From Erodium maritimum (taxonomy: Eukaryota > Streptophyta > Magnoliopsida > Geraniales > Geraniaceae): a stretch of DNA of 64,000 nt. The position numbers and the translations under genes were made by a program. The notes under the pieces are model-generated. The model was not told the origin of the DNA. It made no database searches and was given only the letters and a program-made list of their open reading frames with translations. Position 1 is the stretch's first letter. Every line of letters begins with the position of its first letter. Of this stretch, positions 1 through 12,238 are shown one piece after another. The DNA lies in contig OY997596.1 of NCBI GenBank assembly GCA_963921825.1, positions 10,483,001 through 10,547,000 on the forward strand, given 5' to 3'.

Positions 1-711
1 CTGTCCACGAGAGTCTTCACTACCCAATCCCCATCCTCTTCATCTTCCCCGATTTCCCAATCTCACCCCAATTCCCATCATCACGATCACGTCGCCGCCG
101 ACATCGCATGTTACCGCCTCTTCCCTGATTGATCTCGGCAACAATTATCTGAAGACTCTGTTGCCGTCTCTAAAACCGCATCTGTCACCGCTTCTGAAGC
201 CGTCATCGCCGCCTCTGAAGCCGGCGCTAGCACGCCCTTCTCTTTGTCCTCCACCACCGCACCCTCCTCGATCCCTCTCTTGATTTTGGATCTGGTTAAT
301 CGAATGAGTCTTTTTATTTTATCTGATTTTATCTTTGCAGTGAAAAGAGCTCTGTCTCCTCTTGAAATCAATGATCGCAGGTTCGGTTTAATACAGCGAA
401 TGGAACATGAAGGCTACACCTTGAGCAACAATTATTGGTTTCGTCCTAGTTTAATTTTATTTTCCAGTTCGCCTTTATGACTCTTCCAACATAGGTTGTA
501 CCAGATTATTTGTCTTAGAGTTTTTTTGTAAAGAGACCTACTATGGCTTTATATAGTATAATGGCTCTTTTCTATTTCGTGGTCAAGGACTTCCTCCTCA
601 TACACTCATTTGCAGCTGATATTTAAATTAATGAATTTACAACTTTCATCCCCCCCAAAGTAATAAACTATGAACTCATATGTTATACGAAGACATATAC
701 ATATAAATATG
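1..711. other. Unassigned flank, no supportable gene
   Basis: The first 300 bases are C-rich and could be read as the tail of an exon that runs in from the left, but no reading frame shows a family I recognise, and the frame from base 1 stops at about 130. The remainder becomes AT-rich and looks like 3'-flanking or intergenic DNA. It ends at the target duplication of the first Harbinger-like element. I see no RNA gene or repeat here. Confidence 0.3.
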
Positions 712-714
712 TAA

Positions 715-2952
715 GAGCATGTACAATGGGTCAAACCGGATAATCAAATCGTATGTTGACTGTGTAAAATTATGGTTTGCAGGCCTTAAAATAAATTGTG
801 CTCTATAGTGGTACAAACCGGATAGGGGTCCGCATTGTGGGTGGATGTTGATTGGATGCTGACTGTATGTTGAATTGATATTTTGCTGATTTAATTAAAT
901 GTTTTATTAGAACATTAAATGTTGTATAAAATTGAAATGAATTTGATAAAAATAATTAATAATAAAATAAATTACTTATATATAATTTTAACACACATAA
1001 AAATGGACTTCAACTTTTATTCATCCCCTTTTAATACAAACCCAACAAAATACAAGTTGAAGCATACAATTCATGTCCTCCTTATGGTTATTGTCGAAGA
1101 CGTTTCATTTCTTGTTCAAGGTCTTCCAGTCGTGCCTACAATCGGGACAGCATCATACCATGTCGAGGCACCTGCTCGTCGTCGTAGTTGGCGATGTCCT
1201 TATCTTGCAAGGCCTCGTATTGGATGAAGAGTTGTTTCCATTGCTGATTTAAGTCATGATATTAGCGGCCCCTTTCTAGGTTTATTCGTGCCTCCTTGGC
1301 TTTTGCTCATTTCATGTCCACCAAGGTAGTCATTTGGTCGGTGATGGTCTGTCCCTTCCTCTTCGAAGATTTCTTTCCCAACGGTCTTTCAGGCTGGGGT
1401 GCTCGAGAAGGACCTCCCTCGGTCATATGATAAGGGGGTATTTCTTGTTGGGAGTCACCATCGAGAGGTGTATAATCTTCATCGGTACTAGTGGGTGGGG
1501 TTGAGTTGTAATTCCCAGCCTCATCCAACCGTTGTCGGCGTACAATAGCGATGATGCCTTCCTCGGTGGTGAACTTTTCCTCGTTCTCAAGCAACTCAAC
1601 CCAATGATCGAGCTTGAAATTTTTTTGGTCACCCTTCACCCTTTTCTTCTCTGGTATATTGCGCCACATCTCCTTTGTTGCCCTCATGTGGTCATCGTGG
1701 TTCCATCCGCTTTTGTACTCGGCCTTCGAGAGCTTCAGAAAACTGAAGAACCTCTTCACGCGTGCCTGAAGGGTGTTCCAATGGTTCTTCACCGCTTTCC
1801 ACTCGAAATGCGGGTGAACTCCTCCCTCGTTGTACCAGTTCGTCATTGTGCACCAGAATGTCTTACCTAGTTGGGAGTTGCCTCTAATCGTGTTTTTTAT
1901 TTTATGTTTGGAGCCATTTCCTTATGAGGTGCTTCTCCTCCTCGACTGGTCATCTTCTCCTCTCTTTTGTTCCACAAATCGGTCGTGGTTGGGAAGGATC
2001 TGCAGAGGATGACTGGGACGACATACGCGTGTCGTTGTTGCCGGGCACGTGTTGTAGCCATGGTGGGTAATCGGCATACCAAAGTAGTTGGGTGGCTGGC
2101 TGTGTTGAGGTGGACCCTGATAGCTTTGCGGTTGACCCGAGTAGTTTTGCGGTGGACCCGAGTAGCTTTGCGGTAGACACGGGTATGGGTTGTATGGATG
2201 TGGGAACGAGTAGTTTTGCCCGGGATGGAATTGACCCGGACCGAGGTTGAATGGAATTAGACATGTGTTGAATTGACCTGGACATGTGTTCAGACATAGC
2301 ATTTATATCGGGTACATATATAAATTGAAAAAATAAATTTAAAAAAAAATTAAATTATCGAGTTTGAAAACATCTGAGTTGGAACCCAATAGCATATAGT
2401 GGGAGAAAGTGGAGTTATCGAACGGTTGCACCAATAGGTCGCAGAAGCTGCCTAGGTCATCGGGTGACAATCCGAAATTGTCCGCCCTTCGTTGTTCGTC
2501 ATCCGATGAATGTAACGTTGAGTTTCCGAGTCAAACATTTTTCGATATAGAGAATGGGAGAGTGAAATAGAGTGGGAGAGTGAAATTGTAGAAGTGTTGA
2601 TGTGAAATGAGAATGGGGTTTGGAGTATTTATAGGGTTAGAATTTAAGGGTTTTATGAACAAAAAATAATAATTTATCGTTTATTTCTGATCGTTGCCAA
2701 CGGTCAGAATTTATTTTCTTCATAAGGCCACGTGTCAAGTTGTGATTAACGGAGTCGGCGACCTGTATTGAATGGCCCGCGACTCTTGTTTATGGGGCGC
2801 GAGTCGCGGGTCCCAAAAACGATACGCCACATCGGGTCATCCCGCATCACACAAACCGCAAAATTACACGCGGGTCATCCCGCATCACACAAACCGCAAA
2901 ATTACGGATCGATTCACGGGTCACATTAAGGGCCGCATTACTGTATGTGCTC
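715..2952 (-). mobile_element. PIF/Harbinger-like element 1 (Myb ORF only)
   Basis: The element begins GAGCATGTACAATGGG and ends with the imperfect inverted copy ACTGTATGTGCTC. It is flanked by TAA on both sides (712-714 and 2953-2955), the 3-bp target duplication typical of PIF/Harbinger transposons. It is 2,238 bp long and contains one broken Myb/SANT-like gene on the minus strand. No DDE transposase frame is visible, so it could move only with help from another element. Its layout (AT-rich subterminal sequence, intron near the gene start) matches the element at 48238-50542, but it is more AT-rich and more decayed, which suggests an older copy. Confidence 0.8.
1307..2538 (-). pseudogene. 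Broken Harbinger ORF1 (Myb/SANT-like protein)
   Basis: Fragments in different frames on the minus strand line up with the intact 468-residue protein at 48643-50201. A first-exon-like piece near 2380-2538 carries a shifted frame. A Pro/Gln/Tyr-rich leader lies at about 1922-2302. The Myb/SANT-like and downstream part is at 1307-1846, with matching phrases such as FKLDHWVELLENEEKFT and RQRLDEAGNYNSTPPTSTDE. The leader and Myb frames are separated by a frameshift and a stop near 1920, and exon 1 needs another frameshift. In plants this family is often mis-annotated as 'glutathione S-transferase T3-like'; it is really the DNA-binding accessory protein of Harbinger transposons. Confidence 0.75.
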
Positions 2953-2955
2953 TAA

Positions 2956-3339
2956 ACGATTTTAATGTTAAAGTGCATAAATTGTGCAAATAAAAAGTAT
3001 GATTAGCATTAATTATTCTTCAGACCTAAATTAATTGTTTTTTCGTCTTAAATGGTATTTCAATTCATTTTCACCGATTGTGACAAAACCTTTTCCGTTT
3101 ACTTTTTTTCATATTCGTCAGTTATTAATGTGGGAGGGGCATAAAGACGAAAATGCCCCTAGACAGAGCAGAGAACAACAACTGCTGAGTAACTACCACC
3201 TGAGTCATTACACTAACACCCCCTTTTCCTTCTCTCTTCCTCCTTCATCTCTCCCTATTAATACAGAGCCTCTGCTCTGTTTCTTTCCTCAGAACTCAAA
3301 AACTCAGACCCAATAGCCAACACTGTCACAGAGTGCCAA
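2956..3339 (+). promoter_or_regulatory. Promoter and 5' leader of the SULTR3 gene
   Basis: This is the gap between Harbinger element 1 and the transporter start codon. A TATA-like CTATTAATAC lies at about 3256, 84 bp upstream of the ATG at 3340, followed by a C/T-rich leader. The transposon end is therefore under 400 bp from the start codon and may contribute to the promoter. The TATA assignment rests on sequence and spacing only. Confidence 0.4.
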
Positions 3340-6300
3340 ATGGGTGTGAACTCCAACAGGGTCGACGACTTCTCCGGCGGCGGCGATTCGGCGTCGGTGA
3401 ACATAGAGGTGGCAATGCCGGCGGCGGAGGTGCACAGAGTGTGCTTGCCTCCGGCGATGAACACTTTCCAGAAGCTCAAGCACCGCCTGTCGGAGATCTT
3501 CTTCCCCGACGATCCTCTCTACAGGTTCAAGAACCAGACTTTTTGCAAGAAACTGGTTCTGGGTCTTCAGTTCTTCTTTCCGATCTTTCAGTGGGCGCCG
3601 GAGTATAACCTCCGGCTCCTCCGCTCCGACGTCGTTTCCGGCCTCACCATTTCCAGCCTCGCTATCCCTCAGGTCAGACCTTTTGTCTCGTATTGTCATC
3701 CTGTTTTGATTTCTGTATTTATTCTATTTGGTTTGGATTTTGGTGATTATATTTAACCTAACTGGATCACGTGAATGTGAAGGAAAAAAAAGGATTTTTG
3801 TGATTATATCCAACAATTTTTTAATTGTTCCTTTTTTTAATTCTGAAATGCATTTTGTTTTTCCAAAACAGGGTATTAGTTATGCGAAGCTTGCGAATTT
3901 GCCACCGATCATTGGGTTATGTAAGTGCCACTCTGTTTCTCACTGCAGCTTTATGTTCATATGGGGTAAAGTTTAGATTTTTATGTAATTTTACTGGTTT
4001 TGACGAACTGGGTATTGATGCAGATTCAAGCTTTGTGCCGCCATTGATTTATTCAGTACTGGGGAGCTCGAGACACCTCGGGGTCGGTCCTGTTTCGATT
4101 GCGTCTCTGGTGATGGGCACAATGCTTGGAGAGGCTGTCTCATTCATTGATGAGCCAGTTCTGTACCTTAAACTGGCCTTCACTGCCACTTTCTTTGCTG
4201 GAGTGTTTCAAGCCTCTCTGGGTCTCCTCAGGTAATCAATTTATATTGCTGAGATGGGTTTTGATTGAAAGCTAAAATGGTGTTATGGATTTGCAGGTTG
4301 GGATTTATCATCGATTTTCTCTCTAAAGCAACCCTAATAGGGTTCATGGCCGGAGCAGCCATGATCGTGTCACTGCAACAGCTCAAAGGGCTTCTGGGGA
4401 TTGTGCATTTCACTCAAAGTATGCAAATTGCCCCTGTGGTCAGCTCAGTTTTTCAACACAAAAACGAGGTAAATCGGTTGAAAATGGTGTGTTTTTCAGG
4501 TAAAAATGATGTTTTTTTGGTAATGATTTGGTCACTGATTATGGAACAAACTTGGTTTTGTGTAGTGGTCTTGGCTAACAATTGTAATGGGTTTCAGTTT
4601 CCTCCTCTTTCTTCTTACAACTCGGCATATTGTAAGCATCCATGTCTATACATTTACCTTAAAACCATAACAAGGTTTCATCAATTGCTAACATGTTGTC
4701 AATTATTTGGAATCATCAGAGCATCAAGAAACCAAAACTCTTCTGGGTTTCGGCTGCTGCTCCGTTGACATCAGTTATCATCTCCACCCTCTTAGTGTTT
4801 CTCCTCAGATCAAAGATTAGCCATGTGGCCATTGTGAGTAGACGAATTGAGGTTCACATTTTTTTGTTTATATAGATCAAAGGGTCACCATTTTTCTGAA
4901 GCAGTATGGTTCTGAAAATTCGACAGATTGGTCACTTGCCTAAGGGTCTGAACCCGCCTTCAACCAACATGTTATACTTCAGTGGCCAGCATCTTGCTGT
5001 GGCTATCAAAACCGGCATTGTAACTGGGATTTTATCTCTAACAGTGAGTTTCGTTATAGCTAGTTACTTATTTTATCATGTTCTTCATACACGTTTTATT
5101 TACTTTAGCTTTGTTTGTGTGTTATAGGAAGGAATTGCAGTGGGAAGGACCTTTGCTTCTCTGAAGAACTACCAAGTTGATGGTAACAAGGAAATGATGG
5201 CTATAGGTTTCATGAACATGGCTGGTTCTTGCTCTTCTTGCTATGTAACCACAGGTGAAGTCAACTTCTTTTTCCGAGTTTGACCCATTTTTGTAGACCA
5301 AATCTCTGACATCACATGATGTTTCTTCTCCAGGATCGTTTTCAAGATCAGCTGTAAACTACAATGCTGGAGCAAAAACAGCAGTCTCAAACATAGTCCT
5401 AGCATCGACCGTGCTCGTGACTCTGCTCTTCCTCATGCCACTCTTCTTCTACACTCCCAATTTCATCTTAGCTGCCATCATCATAACAGCTGTGATCGGG
5501 CTCATCGATTACCAAGCTGCATATAAGCTGTGGAAGGTTGACAAGCTTGACTTTGTGGCTTGCTTGAGTTCCTTCTTTGGAGTTCTCTTCATTTCAGTCC
5601 CTCTAGGCCTTGCAATAGCTGTAAGCCTCTTCTTCACTTCCTTCGGGTTAAGCTTGGTTTAAACTTGTTCTAATGCCTCCAATGGGATTAATATTATCAG
5701 GTTGGAGTTTCGGTGTTCAAGATCCTATTGCATGTGACGAGGCCTAACACAGTGGTTTTGGGGAACATCCCTGGCACTCAGATGTATCACAGCATCACCA
5801 GATATAGAGAAGCTCTGAGGGTTCCTTCGTTTCTCATACTTGCTATTGAGTCTCCTATCTACTTTGCAAATTCAACTTACATACAAGAAAGGTAAGTCTC
5901 AGAACATCAGTTAGCAGTACAATCATAGTACTGGTTACAAGTTTTTTTTCGGTTTTCTGACAGAAGGAATGTCCTGTTTTGCAGAATACTAAGATGGGTC
6001 CGGGAGGAGGAAGAGAGAGTCAAAGCAAGTGATGACACTGTGCTGAAATGTGTGGTCTTGGACATGACTGGTAAGTTAGTTTCACTGGTAGGAAGTATCA
6101 GTCTTTTGAATTTAGAAGATTAATGAAGTTTTGGGTTTGTGTGTTTCAGCTGTGACAGCAATAGACACAAGTGGAATAGACACATTGAGTGAGCTGAGGA
6201 AGATGATGGAGAAGCGTTCGATTCAGCTGGTGTTGGTGAATCCTGTGGCGAGTGTTATGGAGAAGCTGCACCAGTCACAGACCCTTCAAGCTTTCAGGCT

Positions 6301-6370
6301 CAACGGGTTGTATTTAACAGTTGGAGAGGCCGTGGGAGACATTGCTTCTGGGTGGAAAGCTCGGACATAG
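3340..6370 (+). CDS. SULTR3;4: SULTR3-type sulfate/phosphate transporter (12 exons)
   Basis: Joining 3340-3672, 3872-3920, 4024-4231, 4297-4468, 4566-4631, 4720-4833, 4927-5043, 5128-5254, 5334-5620, 5701-5891, 5985-6070 and 6150-6370 gives an open frame of 656 residues, the usual length for plant SULTR proteins. Every junction is GT-AG. The exon at 4927 must use the acceptor after CGACAG, because the upstream AG brings in a stop. The protein has a SLC26-type membrane core ([16 protein letters not shown], then [19 protein letters not shown]) and a C-terminal STAS domain from about residue 510, with [25 protein letters not shown]3 members move sulfate or, for SULTR3;4, phosphate across membranes. 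The 3;4 assignment rests on its neighbours MFP1 and the PPR gene, so the family is certain and the subtype likely. Confidence 0.92.
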
Positions 6371-6830
6371 CTTAAGCTTTGGGATCAAGAAAGAAGAGAG
6401 AAACTGTGTCTTTCTTTGTTTTGTTGTTTATGTAACAAAATATGACTAAAGTAGCTGTAAAATGATGACACAAGATCCTATTTGGGTTTCAGGCAATTTT
6501 CATGTTGCTTTTGCTTTTGTTTTTAAGTTTTGGGTGATTGATTGAGAATCAAGTAACCCTTATACACAATTTCAAAGAAAATAAAGTAGTAGGTTCCATG
6601 TTTTGATTTCATATAATTAGAAATTGGCTACTTTATACTTGAAGCATCCTCATCTTTTCATTAAACAACAAATCCAAATCCAATTACAGAAACCAAAAAA
6701 TTCTTCTATACAGATACAGAGTGGAGTAAAAATTATGTGACAAAGAAAACAAGAAGCCATGGATGTAACTAAGCATCTTGATTACATGGCACAAAACTGT
6801 AACACAGCAAGCTTATATGTTTATGTTGTC
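6371..6830. other. Convergent intergenic gap (3' ends of SULTR and MFP1)
   Basis: The transporter and MFP1 genes converge here, with 460 bp between stop codons. The sequence is AT-rich and holds AATAAA-like words on the plus strand near 6580, fitting 3' UTRs and poly(A) sites. I see no additional gene or repeat. Confidence 0.5.
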
Positions 6831-9806
6831 TTACTCAGAACTAGCAGCTTTTCTCCTCCTACCTCTCTTTGCTGCAGCAGTGACTGTGACAGTGCTTCGA
6901 GATTCATCATTTTCTGGAGATTTTTTCGAATTTATTTTACTTCTTAACCTCAAGATTTCACCCTTGGCAGAAGCCAACTCTTCATCCAGTTTCTTTCCTC
7001 TCTTGTCCAGGGTCTCCCTTTCTCTGCCAAGCTCCATGACGAGGTTATGCGCACCTTCCATGTTTTCTCGGGCCTCTTCAGACATCTTCTTTTGCTCTGT
7101 AAAGTTCTTGTAAAGCACCTCCTTCTCAGCTTCAAGGCTAGAGTTCCTCGCATTGGTCATCTCTACATCCTTGGAAAGTTCCATTGCGTTTCGACTCATT
7201 ACATCAAGTGATTTTGTAGCCTCTTCCAGGTCTGCTTCAAGAGATTTTCGTGCCTCCTTGTCCTTCAACAGTTGCTTCTCCATAGCTTTTAATTCCTTGG
7301 TCAAAGAAGAAGCTAACTTCTTTTCTTCAGCCAGATCAAGAGCCATTGCTTCTGCTTTCTGATAAACATCTACCAGTTCTTTCTGCAGGTTATCTTGTTT
7401 CTCGGCTGCAGCTGCATGTTCAACGGACATGATCTGCAGCTTATGCTTTGTTTTCTTCAGGAGTTCCTTTTCAGCTGAGAGCTCTCTGGCCAAGACCTCG
7501 CTACTTAGTTTTGCCCCATCAACACTCTTCTGCAATGCCTCCCTAACTTCAGCAAACTCTGCCTTGATCCTCAAAACTTCAGCCTCAAGCTCCACACACT
7601 GGTTTCTAGATTTTGCTAGCTTTTCAGCCAGATCAGAAGCGTCATTCCTCGACTCGCTTAGAGTTTCCTGAGTGATTTTGAGTTCGTGTTTCAAGCTATT
7701 TAAGCTGATCGTTTCAATATCCAACATTTTTCTCAAATCTTCCATCTGTTGGGTCAAATCAGAAAGTAGTTCATGATATCTACTTACTTCATTCAGTGCA
7801 GAGTCTACCTTCTCCTTCAGCTGCTGAATTTCCACTTCTCTTTCACCCAAAAGCTTAGCATCCAAAGTTGACTTCGTATCAGAAGATAGCTTCAACTCAT
7901 TGTACTTCTCCTGAACAGCCACAAAGTCTCTCTTCGAATCATCTCTTTCGACAATCAAAGATGCTACTCTTGAATTCAATTCTTCAACCAAACCATTCTT
8001 CGAATTTAGCTTTGTGTTATTTCTCAACAGTTCATCTTTCAATCCTTGTATTTCTACATATGCCGTGACAAGTTCATTCTTGGTCTGCTCATAGCTAGAG
8101 TTGAGGTTTTTCAACTCTAATTCCTTTTGAAGAAGAGAAGAGTTTAGATTGCAAACACTTTCTTCTTTCTCCTTGAGCTCTAAACTGAGTAAGTTGAATC
8201 TTCCTTGCAAGCTTTCAATCGAGTCGACCTTCTCCTTCAGATTTTCTTCAAGTGCACTCTTATCTTCCCCGGCCTTTGCAAGGTTGCTCTGAAGACTATC
8301 GATTTCAACTTTAAGCTCTACAATTAGCCTTCTCTCACTTGTTAGCTCCTGCTCCAATCCTGAAATGGTTCTGTTTGCTAAATTTAGTTGGTTCATCAGA
8401 GACCGTTGTTCTTCTTTTGCCTTGCTAACTTGCTTGGCCCGGTCTTCCTGTTCATTGAGTAGCCGTGACTCGAAGCTCTTCTGTAATGAAACTATTGCAG
8501 CTTCCTTTTCTTTCAACTTTGTTTCAATCTGTCAACCAAAACTTATTATTCTTACACCATCCACCTACTTATAAGAGAGAAAATAAATACAGTAAGGGAA
8601 GGGTCTCTTACAGATTCAACTGTTTCATCAGCAATCTTTTTTTCTTGTCCACTCAATGCATAGAGTGCACCAAGAACACCTGAACTGAGTATCCCAAATC
8701 CATTTAGAAGAGACAAGAAGGGATTTTCTGGAGCATCCTTCTGTCCATCAAAGCACTAAGTTTAGGAAATGAAAGTCTAGAGATGTATTTTTCTGATTCA
8801 GTTGTGTAATAAGCAGAGAAGCAGACCTGGGCCTTTTGGATCTCTTCTTGTGCCTTGAGCTCACTCTCTTCTGAAATGCATACACACACACCATCACCAT
8901 CACCATTGACATAGGGGTTACTCCATGTCCTAACCCCCACCTTTCGTTTATTCATAAATCCTAACCCAAGCAAACGTATATTAACGTTGACCCAACTTAT
9001 TGCATTTTCCGTCCACAAAGTTAACTACCGTTTAGTGGGTAACAGGAAAAGTTGATAGGTCAGAGTTATGATTTGAGAATAAAACGAAAGGTCTACGTTA
9101 TGACATCAAGTTTTAGAACACGTGCCAAACATGTGTCTGGTATTTCAGGGAGTTAGTCAAACTTAAGAGATTTTGATACATTTTAAGATTTAATTGGTGA
9201 AACCTGTTAGTATGTAATAATTGTCATAGGTCTGGGTTATGATTTGATAATTGATCATAGTACAGTGAGGTGACCTGCAATTGTTCCTAGAATATAAGAT
9301 GAAACATGAGAAGGTTTATGTCAGTGTAGAACTAGCTTAGCATATCACACACTCAAACCAACATCACAGAAAGTCCAAACATAAAAACCCAGTTAGCTTG
9401 CAAAAATTCATACCTAATACAGTAAATTGATGACTAGTATTGATGGAATCTAAATTGGCATTGTCTTGTTCCAAAACAGGATATGTGCAGAATTAAAGGA
9501 ACCCAAATCACCAAAGTGATGTTGATGCATTAGAAGAAGAAGAAATGGACAAATGTGGAACTCACTTTGAAGAGCTAAAGCCCTCAATTGCAAGAGCGGA
9601 AGAACAGCAATACCCACCAAAAGAATCGCTCTCCTCTTGAAGCTGACGCCGTCGCCGGAGCCATCCCGGCGCAGAGAGGCCAGAACCGGTCTGTTGTTCT
9701 TCTTGGGGACCCCATTTCTCAGGCACAAAACAACAAGAGACTGAGAAGAAGAAGAGGTTAAGCGAGGTGGGTGGAAAAGGAAAGAATTGGCGACAGCAAA
9801 GGCCAT
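6831..9806 (-). CDS. MFP1: MAR-binding filament-like protein 1 (MFP1)
   Basis: Four minus-strand exons (9806-9566, 8870-8827, 8740-8612, 8528-6831), all with GT-AG junctions, give 703 residues; Arabidopsis MFP1 is of similar size. The start MAFAVANSFLF begins a Ser-rich plastid transit-type sequence. It is preferred over the in-frame ATG 28 codons upstream because the transit peptide begins there. A first hydrophobic stretch lies at about 60-80. A second (PFLSLLNGFGILSSGVLGA, about 102-124) is a hallmark of MFP1. From about 140 to 670 the protein is an unbroken Leu/Glu/Lys-rich coiled coil, and it ends in a basic KRGRRRK tail. MFP1 sits on thylakoids, binds DNA non-specifically and affects plastid nucleoids and starch-granule initiation. 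I saw no breaks. Confidence 0.9.
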
Positions 9807-10371
9807 GGCTGAGGCCTCTTCCAACTTGTATCTGCTTGATTTTGATGGGGATAGAGAGACCAATGGCACCTTCTCAATCTCGTTTTGCACCTCTCTTCAC
9901 CATTCCTTTTCGGTTGACCATAATGCCCTTGTTACTTCCTACTATTTACATTCCAGCTCTCACAGAAAAAGAAAAACTCAGATGAGAGGATTGTGCAGGA
10001 AGTAAGGAACTGTTATTAAAGAATAGTTGTGGAAACAAGTAAAGTAGAAAGAAACAGAATAAAGACTACTTATAATCCTTTTATAGCACAAAGCTTTTAT
10101 GATGATATTTAACATGTCATGGCCAATGCAAATTTCATACACATTTTGAAATCTTACTTAACATAATGTCAGTATTTCTTCGACTTGCACGATAACATAC
10201 CAAACACGAATTTATTATTTCATGTCTATAATCTCGCATAATATACATCATGTCACGTTTCGCGTCAAATCCACCACTTATCTGTAGGTGGGTCCAACTC
10301 ACAGCTTTGAGTTCTTTTGCTCTGACTAGTTTACCAAATCAGCAAATATCATTTCCAGAAACAAAGCTTAT
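9807..10371. other. MFP1 upstream region
   Basis: The MFP1 leader and promoter should lie here, reading right to left. Apart from a GA-rich stretch on the plus strand, the region is AT-rich and has no coding frame I can support. It stops at the TTAT target duplication of the adjacent solo LTR, so about 570 bp separate the MFP1 start codon from the LTR. Confidence 0.4.
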
Positions 10372-11733
10372 TGTTACGTTCCGGGAGGAGATGAGTTCTA
10401 CCTTCGGAGTCGTACGGCCTTAGAACGGGAGTGTGTCTCCCGGGAGTGTGTCTCCTTTCCAAGTAAGCCACTGATGAAGTAATTTAAAAGTAAGAGAGAA
10501 GACAAGAGAACACAAAGGTTATGTAAACTATACTTTATTGTGTGTCAATGAAAGATAGAATACAAAGGATGCATGTTTGGTGGATGCACCCATGGGTGAT
10601 GGTGAATTATGAGAGAATGAAAAGGTAAACTATACAATAGAGAGGGTCATCTATATATAGGGTAGTGATGGACGAAATCCTAGACTAAAAGGGGTAGGAA
10701 TTCGGCCAAGCAAGAGGATTAGGGCTTCTAATCCTACTTGGGCTTGGTTTGGACCAAGGGATGATCCAAATCCTCCTTTCCTTGGTTATTCGATGATTTG
10801 GAATCCAATTTGGACAAGGAGAGGCGTGTGGGTCTTCAATGAAGGAATGTTTCCTATTCCAAGTAGGGAACTTGGCCTTGAGTTGACCTTGAAGAGCTTT
10901 CCTAGTTGAATTAGGGAAGCTTGGCTGCGTTTGGAGAGCTGGCCGAGTGGAATCGCACGCAAGGGGCCGAGGTGCAGAGGGGCGCGCGCAAGGCTTTGGG
11001 CGCGGGCCTGTTTTGGCGTGCTTCTGGTTGGGACCGGGCCAGGCTGGTTGCTTGGCTCGGCAAGGGCCTTGAGTGCCTTGGTCACGGGTCGGACCTGGAC
11101 GGGCCTTGTGGACGCGCGCGCAGGTGGAGGACCGAGGGAGGACGCGCGAGGGTCTGACGCGGTTTGGCTGGGCGTGTACCTGCTCGGGGCCGGGCCTGGT
11201 TGGTGCCTTGGTTTGGCAAGGGCCTTGGCTTCGGGCCGGGCCCGAGAGGGCTCTGGTTGTGCGCGCAGACGAAGAGGACCGAGAGGGAACGCGCGGCTGT
11301 GCGCGCGCGCTTGATCCTTCTGGTTCTGGCAGGTTGCCAAAAGTGGCAAGGTGCAAAGGCTTGGGCCTTGCTTTGCCCAATGTGGGCTGTGCTGGTTTGA
11401 TGGCTCTTTCCCCTTCTAGGAAGCTTCCATTGTTGGAAGGTTTTGTGGTTGAAACCTTGTAGGGGCTGGCCTTGTTGAGTGGGAGCCATGGAGGAGCTCG
11501 TGGATGTGGGCTCCAAGTCCTGGATGGACGAGGAGCGATCCTAGTCGGACTAGGACATGATGGTGCGGACCTTTGTTGAGGAGACGAACCATGTTGGAGT
11601 TGCGGGCTTAAACGGGTGGCCTTGGCGTTGGCACGGGTCATGAATGTTGGTGGACTCTGGCTCTGAGACGACCAAGGGCCAAAAGTAAAGTCACGAACGC
11701 GAAAAAAGTTGGGCCAATTCTCGGACCGTGACA
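10372..11733 (-). mobile_element. Solo LTR, 1.36 kb, GC-rich U3
   Basis: Read on the minus strand the segment starts TGTCACGGTCCGAGAATTGG and ends GGAACGTAACA, giving the TG...CA ends and short inverted repeat of an LTR. TTAT flanks both sides (10368-10371 and 11734-11737). On the same strand a CTATATATAG TATA box lies at about 10650-10660, and an AATAAAG poly(A)-type signal lies downstream near 10530. This is the U3-R-U5 order. No internal retrotransposon sequence adjoins it, so it is probably a solo LTR left by recombination. The start TGTCACGG is common in Ty3/gypsy LTRs, but the superfamily is a guess. A tandem CGGGAGTGTGTCTCC duplication lies at about 10425-10455. The 349-codon open frame inside is judged spurious. 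Confidence 0.75.
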
Positions 11734-12238
11734 TTATGCTATGGACCTGAGGAACAATGCTACATGCTTTTATAGCCCAAAGATGGTGCTCAAATTTAAT
11801 ATGTTATCAAAAATATGCCATGATCAGTTCAGTTGAAGGAGTGAAAAACCACTCTTGAAGATGTGATCCGCATCTGATGAATATTTCGAGTAGATTTTAA
11901 ACAAGAGGCATAGAATAAACATAAATGATCTAAGTTTGCAATGGTGAGTTCATAAGGTTCTACATTGACTTGTCATCAAGGGTGAAGAAGACATCAAAAA
12001 ATGAGGAAAACTGAGGAACAGAGCTCAAGAGCATGTCTGTGTCCTGAATAACATAAATAGATGAAGAAAAGAGACGCCGAGCTATCTCTACCCAACACAA
12101 CAGCGTGACAACTGGAGAAGGTCTACAAAATTAAGGTATTAAGATGCAACACTGTGATTATCCATGGCTGCGAACAGATTCACATAAACAGCTCTTTATG
12201 AACAGATCATCCATGTGTTTCACTACCTCTTCTGAGAC
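11734..12238. other. 3' flank of the FLZ gene
   Basis: The stretch between the solo LTR and the FLZ stop codon is AT-rich, with no coding frame or repeat I can support. It probably contains the 3' UTR of the FLZ gene (minus strand). The LTR is only about 500 bp downstream of the stop and could influence termination or antisense transcription. Confidence 0.35.

Noticed and set aside
6831-8516. Plus-strand Ser/Phe-rich frames across the MFP1 main exon
   Set aside because: They are the antisense of a Leu/Glu/Lys coiled coil; the minus-strand frame is long, spliced and clearly MFP1.
10685-11734. A 349-codon minus-strand open frame and several GC-rich plus-strand frames over the same bases
   Set aside because: They lie within the GC-rich U3 of a solo LTR, encode low-complexity Pro/Arg/Ser sequence in all frames and show no domain; high GC alone keeps frames open.
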